Shown piece by piece: positions 7,697-10,088 of a stretch of 10,088 nucleotides of DNA; positions within the stretch are counted from its first letter, which is position 1, and each line of letters begins with the position of its first letter. A model generated the notes under the pieces. The model was not told where the DNA came from. It made no database searches and saw nothing but the letters and a program-made list of their open reading frames with translations. This DNA comes from Syntrophomonadaceae bacterium (lineage in GTDB: Bacteria > Bacillota > Dethiobacteria > SKNC01). Where the stretch lies: contig PWHX01000011.1 in assembly GCA_003555415.1 (NCBI GenBank), positions 1-10,088 of the forward strand. The letters run 5' to 3'. The position numbers and the translations under genes were made by a program.

Positions 7697-7725
7697 TTGA
7701 TTTTTGTATCTTTAACATGTATAAT
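7697..7725 (+). promoter_or_regulatory. sigma-A promoter of tRNA-Val
   Basis: TTGATT (7697-7702, 4/6) and a perfect TATAAT (7720-7725) are 17 bp apart. The predicted start is about 7732, giving a short leader before the mature tRNA at 7770. This separates the tRNA from treT transcription. Confidence 0.72.
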
Positions 7726-7769
7726 TAAAGAGTCAATAAATGAGTTAAAGTAAATAGACAATTAAATAA

Positions 7770-7844
7770 GGGTCGTTAGCTCAGGGGGAGAGCACCTCCC
7801 TGACGCGGAGGGGGCCGCAGGTTCAAATCCTGCACGACCCACCA
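7770..7844 (+). tRNA. tRNA-Val (anticodon GAC), CCA encoded
   Basis: A full cloverleaf is visible. The acceptor stem GGGTCGT (7770-7776) pairs with ACGACCC (7834-7840). The D stem is GCTC/GAGC. The anticodon stem CCTCC/GGAGG holds the loop CTGACGC with anticodon GAC at 7802-7804. The variable loop has 5 nt, and the T arm GCAGG/CCTGC holds the loop TTCAAAT. Discriminator A7841 and CCA (7842-7844) are encoded. It reads GUC and GUU valine codons. It is a single tRNA with its own promoter and terminator. Confidence 0.96.
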
Positions 7845-7851
7845 AAACATT

Positions 7852-7875
7852 AAACACCTTTAAGGTGTTTTTTTT
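7852..7875 (+). terminator. intrinsic terminator of tRNA-Val, possibly bidirectional
   Basis: AAACACC (7852-7858) pairs with GGTGTTT (7864-7870) across TTTAA and is followed by a run of T to 7875. On the minus strand the same stem is followed by TAATGTTTT, so it could also weakly stop transcription from the micro-ORF at 7964-7920. Confidence 0.85.
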
Positions 7876-7919
7876 ATTGACACTTGGAGAAGTATCTGTC
7901 ACCTTTTATGTCATCTAAT

Positions 7920-7964
7920 TTAATCAAAGCGTATTTGATAAGTAACAGGGATTCCCCGTGCCAC
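7920..7964 (-). CDS. possible 14-residue micro-ORF with perfect ribosome binding site
   Basis: On the minus strand AGGAGGT (7977-7971) lies 6 nt before a GTG at 7964-7962. This opens a 14-codon frame, MARGIPVTYQIRFD, ended by TAA at 7922-7920. Bases 7981-7975 (minus strand TAACAGG) can pair with 7949-7943 (CCTGTTA, inside the coding part). That 7-bp stem would cover part of the ribosome binding site. A TATACT box lies at 7993-7988 with no good -35, and the tRNA terminator stem lies downstream in this direction. I do not recognise the peptide. It could be a real microprotein or leader peptide, the remnant of a gene tail, or a coincidence. Confidence 0.35.
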   Translation of the reverse strand: MARGIPVTYQIRFD

Positions 7965-7970
7965 CTTAGT

Positions 7971-7977
7971 ACCTCCT
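7971..7977 (-). promoter_or_regulatory. ribosome binding site of the minus-strand micro-ORF
   Basis: The minus strand reads AGGAGGT with 6 nt to a GTG. It is as strong as the sites before the real genes here and faces away from ytxC, so ytxC does not explain it. Confidence 0.4.
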
Positions 7978-7988
7978 GTTAAGTTATA

Positions 7989-8017
7989 GTATACAAAAAT
8001 AAATCTGAACATATAAT
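7989..8017 (+). promoter_or_regulatory. sigma-E-like promoter of ytxC
   Basis: GTATACA (7989-7995) and CATATAAT (8010-8017) are 14 bp apart. The -10 matches 7 of 8 bases of the sporulation sigma-E box CATACAAT, and the spacing is the usual one for sigma-E. The -35 is weaker (4 of 7). The -10 also contains TATAAT, but the position 17 bp upstream (GTATAC) is a poor sigma-A -35. A mother-cell sigma-E promoter would suit a sporulation gene; this assignment is inference. Confidence 0.5.
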
Positions 8018-8043
8018 ATACTAGGCTGAAAGGAGGAAAGGAA

Positions 8044-8934
8044 ATGGAACATCTGGGTTTAGTTATTATTGTTACCCAAAAATATGGTTCTGATTTCAGT
8101 AAGAAGCTTGAGTCAGGCATTAACGCTTTAAAAGAAAGAAAGATTATTATAAATGTTGAAGAGAAACTAAAGCCTGATAATTGGGCCTGGTATTGTTTTT
8201 TAGATAATAAAAATAACCTGATAGGAGATTTAAACAGTATAATAAAGCATTATTTATCTGGTGTTATTTCTGATTTTATAATGGAATATATGAGAGCATC
8301 TATTTTAGAGGAACTTTTAAAAAGGGATTATTCATATTTTAATAAATCGGAGAGGGGGTTAATACTTCGCTTAACTTTGCATAAGTTAAGTCACAAGGAA
8401 AATAAAAATAAATATTTATATGACAGAAATGAAGTGCTTTGTAAGCTGGTGGAACATTTTCAAATGAACCATTATATAAATTTGGAAGGTTTTTTTAATT
8501 TTAGATTAAAAAATCAGATGGCAGAACTAAAAAATAATATTGAATTAACTATTGATGATTTCTTGGCTGAGCAGGAATACCAGGATTATATTAATCTTTT
8601 AAAGTATTTTGTAAATCTTCAGGAGCCTAAAATTGACGAAATACACATAATTATAGATGATACAGGTAGCTTTCAGCTTAAAGATAACAATTTGAAGCTT
8701 CTGGATTATGAACAAACAGAGGGCTTAGGTCTTAATTTTTACAATGCACAGATCGAAAAGGCAGATATTCTTATCAGTTCTCTGATAAAGTTTGTCCCTC
8801 AAAATGTTATTATGCACAAAAATTTGTACCGGTTTTATCCTAAAGCAGTTGAAGCTATTCTAAACATATTTGGAGATAGAGTGACTGTATGTAAAGATTG
8901 CCAGTTATGCCTGAAACAAAATATTATTTTTTAG
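8044..8934 (+). CDS. ytxC: YtxC-like sporulation protein
   Basis: A 296-residue soluble protein matching the YtxC family by its general sequence and by position upstream of thrS, as in Bacillus, where ytxC precedes thrS. The family has no known biochemical activity; it is linked to sporulation. Residues about 60-200 are mostly predicted helix and rich in Lys, Glu and Leu (LSGVISDFIMEY, LVEHFQMNHYINLEGFFNFRL). Residues about 205-245 look like beta strands (EIHIIIDDTGSFQL). The C-terminus has three cysteines, CKDCQLC (C283, C286, C289). AAGGAGG (8030-8036) lies 7 nt before the ATG, giving a firm start. A strong terminator follows directly after the stop, so it is probably a single-gene unit behind the sigma-E-like promoter. 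Confidence 0.82.
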   Translation: MEHLGLVIIVTQKYGSDFSKKLESGINALKERKIIINVEEKLKPDNWAWYCFLDNKNNLIGDLNSIIKHYLSGVISDFIMEYMRASILEELLKRDYSYFNKSERGLILRLTLHKLSHKENKNKYLYDRNEVLCKLVEHFQMNHYINLEGFFNFRLKNQMAELKNNIELTIDDFLAEQEYQDYINLLKYFVNLQEPKIDEIHIIIDDTGSFQLKDNNLKLLDYEQTEGLGLNFYNAQIEKADILISSLIKFVPQNVIMHKNLYRFYPKAVEAILNIFGDRVTVCKDCQLCLKQNIIF

Positions 8935-8960
8935 AACCGTTGTAATCAACGGTTTTTTTT
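8935..8960 (+). terminator. intrinsic terminator of ytxC
   Basis: AACCGTTG (8935-8942) and CAACGGTT (8947-8954) form a perfect 8-bp stem with a TAAT loop and eight T residues at 8953-8960. It begins on the base after the ytxC stop codon. Confidence 0.93.
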
Positions 8961-8969
8961 GTTAAGGTA

Positions 8970-8978
8970 TGCTAAAAT
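8970..8978 (+). promoter_or_regulatory. candidate extended -10 promoter of the DUF445 gene
   Basis: TGCTAAAAT is an extended -10 (TGn followed by TAAAAT). Its -35 region would fall in the ytxC terminator and is not a recognisable box. The predicted start is about 8985, 28 bp before the gene. A palindrome, TTAATATTAA (8978-8987), overlaps that start and shares its core with the treZ/treT inverted repeat. Confidence 0.4.
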
Positions 8979-9012
8979 TAATATTAAAGTAAAAACTTAA
9001 GGGGGCCCTTCT

Positions 9013-9612
9013 ATGCTAGTCTTTATTTTTCTACCTATAGTAGGTGCCATAATCGGCTGGATAACAAATATTATTGCCCTACGTTTACTTTTCCGCCCGC
9101 TGCATCCCCTGGCTATTCCACTTATTAATTTCAATTTCCAGGGATTGATACCCAGGCGTAAGCGGGAACTTGCCCGCTCAATAGGAGATATAATTGAAAA
9201 AGAGCTCTTTTCAAAGAAAGATATCATAAACCAGGTAAACTATAATGCTATGCAGAAGGAAATGTTAAATGCAACGGAAACAATAATAAAAAAGTGGTCG
9301 GAAGAAAAATTATCTAATTTTATACCTGCAAGAATTAAAATTGCTATAAGAGAGCATGTAACAGATTTAGTCAAAAAGGAGATAAGCGCACATCTTAGAA
9401 AGGTAATGGAGGATATGGTTAACAAGGCCTGGGATGAAATTGAAGTAAGTGAGATGATAGAAGATAAACTAAATAATATTTCTATCGAAAGGGTAGAACA
9501 AATGATATTATTTGTAGCTTCTCGGGAATTAAAACATATAGAATATCTTGGAGCTGTTCTTGGATTTATTATAGGTTTTGTACAGGCTTTTGTAGTTTAT
9601 TTCATAGGTTAG
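9013..9612 (+). CDS. DUF445-family membrane protein (short, two-TM form)
   Basis: A 199-residue protein of the DUF445 (YheB-like) family, function unknown. An N-terminal hydrophobic segment (about 1-23) contains the family motif GAIIGWITN (11-19) followed by ALRLLFRP (22-29). Then comes a short LIPRRKRELA basic stretch and about 130 charged, mainly helical residues, probably coiled-coil. A second hydrophobic segment (about 178-198, LGAVLGFIIGFVQAFVVYF) closes it. This suggests a hairpin-like protein anchored at both ends. It is about half the length of Bacillus YheB (around 380), but small two-TM members are common in Clostridia. The ribosome binding site is unusual: AAGGGGG (8999-9005), 7 nt before the ATG, inside the near-palindrome AAGGGGGCCCTT. 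It sits between ytxC and thrS; a sporulation or envelope role is only a guess. Confidence 0.82.
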   Translation: MLVFIFLPIVGAIIGWITNIIALRLLFRPLHPLAIPLINFNFQGLIPRRKRELARSIGDIIEKELFSKKDIINQVNYNAMQKEMLNATETIIKKWSEEKLSNFIPARIKIAIREHVTDLVKKEISAHLRKVMEDMVNKAWDEIEVSEMIEDKLNNISIERVEQMILFVASRELKHIEYLGAVLGFIIGFVQAFVVYFIG

Positions 9613-9613
9613 C

Positions 9614-9642
9614 TTGACATGTTTATATTTAAGAATTATAAT
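9614..9642 (+). promoter_or_regulatory. consensus sigma-A promoter of the thrS leader
   Basis: TTGACA (9614-9619) and TATAAT (9637-9642) are separated by exactly 17 bp: both boxes are perfect. The -35 begins 2 bp after the stop codon of the DUF445 gene. The predicted start is about 9649, just ahead of T-box stem I. Confidence 0.95.
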
Positions 9643-9648
9643 TTTTAT

Positions 9649-9912
9649 AAGATTTTTTAAAAAGGCTATGATAAGAAGAGTAGGCTAAAGAATTCTCCCA
9701 GAGAAAGGTGCCTAAGGCTGGAAGCCCCTTGAGAATGATTTTGCTGAAAACCATCTTGGAGCCGTGCTGGTGAAAGGCCAAAAGGTTATTAGCTTGCACC
9801 GTTCCCCTCGTTACGGGAAAAGAGTTGATTTACTACTATATTATATAGTGGTAAAGTTAATCAGGGTGGAACCACGGGAATAGCTCTCGTCCCTTAAGGG
9901 ATGAGAGTTTTT
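9649..9912 (+). ncRNA. T-box leader of thrS (threonyl-tRNA sensing)
   Basis: A complete T-box riboswitch that ends transcription unless uncharged tRNA-Thr binds. The base of stem I is GGCT (9664-9667) with AGCC (9760-9763). The specifier loop has AGTA (9679-9682) opposite GAAAACCA (9746-9753). The Thr codon ACC (9750-9752) is the likely specifier; AAC one base earlier would be Asn and does not fit the gene. An AGAGA-type distal motif is near 9700. A long hairpin (9829-9855) precedes the T-box sequence AGGGTGGAACCACGGG (9863-9878). In the antiterminator, AGGG (9863-9866) pairs with CCCT (9891-9894) and ACGGGA (9874-9879) with TCTCGT (9885-9890), leaving the TGGA bulge for the tRNA acceptor end. 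Start and end are approximate. Confidence 0.93.
9884..9912 (+). terminator. regulated terminator of the thrS T-box
   Basis: CTCTCGTCCC (9884-9893) and GGGATGAGAG (9898-9907) form a 10-bp stem with one G/T pair, a TTAA loop and a T-run (9908-9912). Its 5' arm is shared with the antiterminator, as expected for T-box control. Confidence 0.93.
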
Positions 9913-9955
9913 ATTTATTTAAAATATATGTATTGAACTAAGGAGGCTAAAACAG

Positions 9956-10088
9956 TTGGAGAATATAAAAGTTGTAATGGCTGATAACACACATAAGGAG
10001 TGCCCCAAGGGAATAACACCCCAGGAAATTATTGACCAAATTGGCGGACGCCTCAAAAAGGAGGCTGTAGCAGCTAAAATTAACGGAG
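9956..10088 (+). CDS. thrS: threonyl-tRNA synthetase, N-terminal start only
   Basis: The first 44 codons of a gene running off the right edge. The start is TTG at 9956, supported by AAGGAGG (9940-9946) 9 nt upstream; an ATG eight codons in has no comparable site. The peptide (ENIKVVMADNTHKECPKGIT, then QEIIDQIGGRLKKEAVAAKING) is the TGS domain that opens bacterial ThrRS: a short beta strand, a turn, KGITPQEI and AAKING. With the threonyl T-box just upstream, the assignment is firm. The editing, catalytic and anticodon-binding domains lie outside the window. The enzyme charges tRNA-Thr in the cytoplasm and is probably controlled by transcription antitermination. The TTG start may lower translation relative to ATG. 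Confidence 0.93.
   Translation, partial: MENIKVVMADNTHKECPKGITPQEIIDQIGGRLKKEAVAAKING

Noticed and set aside
7681..7705. Weak hairpin AATCGA / TTGATT as a treT terminator
   Set aside because: Only six pairs including a wobble, with a short T-run; it overlaps the tRNA promoter and is not convincing.
7877..7905. TTGACA after the tRNA terminator as a promoter for ytxC
   Set aside because: No -10 box at 16-18 bp, and it lies about 165 bp from the gene; the sequence instead forms an imperfect hairpin (7878-7901).
7943..7981. Minus-strand GGTGGCACGGG as a T-box core
   Set aside because: It resembles the AGGGTGGNACC string only in part; no stem I, specifier loop or following terminator, and no synthetase gene in that direction.
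7965..8120. 66-codon minus-strand frame containing the micro-ORF
   Set aside because: Its upstream part runs across the ytxC start, promoter and the AGGAGGT site, with no ribosome binding site of its own; only the last 14 codons have supporting signals.

Overview
The window looks like chromosome of a low-GC, spore-forming, anaerobic Firmicute of the class Clostridia. The signs are strong AGGAGG ribosome binding sites, U-rich intrinsic terminators, a T-box leader, a YtxC-type sporulation protein next to thrS (an order also found in Bacillus), and the end of a HypE-like hydrogenase-maturation protein. I cannot name the genus from the sequence alone.

Positions 1-137 hold the tail of a HypE/AIR-synthase-family gene, followed by a strong hairpin without a U-tract and then an intrinsic terminator (259-288). 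Positions 368-7681 form an alpha-glucan/trehalose island. A GH13 enzyme with a CBM41-like N-terminus and branching-enzyme-like active-site features (368-2596) is followed after a short gap by a GH57 enzyme (2625-4556). Convergent to it, and overlapping its end by 15 bp, is treZ (maltooligosyltrehalose trehalohydrolase, minus strand, 4542-6341). Divergent from treZ is treT (GT4 trehalose glycosyltransferring synthase, 6440-7681). The 98-bp treZ/treT spacer carries a perfect 9-1-9 inverted repeat just downstream of a candidate treT -10 box.

Positions 7682-10088 are housekeeping and sporulation genes: tRNA-Val(GAC) with its own promoter and terminator; a possible 14-codon minus-strand micro-ORF with a perfect ribosome binding site; ytxC behind a sigma-E-like promoter; a terminator; a small two-TM DUF445 protein; and a consensus sigma-A promoter driving a threonyl T-box leader and the start of thrS.

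The four sugar genes can be read together as a module for remodelling an alpha-glucan such as glycogen and interconverting glucose, NDP-glucose and trehalose. TreZ normally needs TreY to make its substrate, and no treY is in the window, so the trehalose branch is either completed elsewhere or differs from the textbook TreY/TreZ route. No mobile element, CRISPR array or prophage gene was seen. The longest gene-free stretch is 9613-9955, filled by the thrS promoter and T-box leader; 138-367 and 7845-8043 hold the terminators, hairpins, promoters and micro-ORF listed below.
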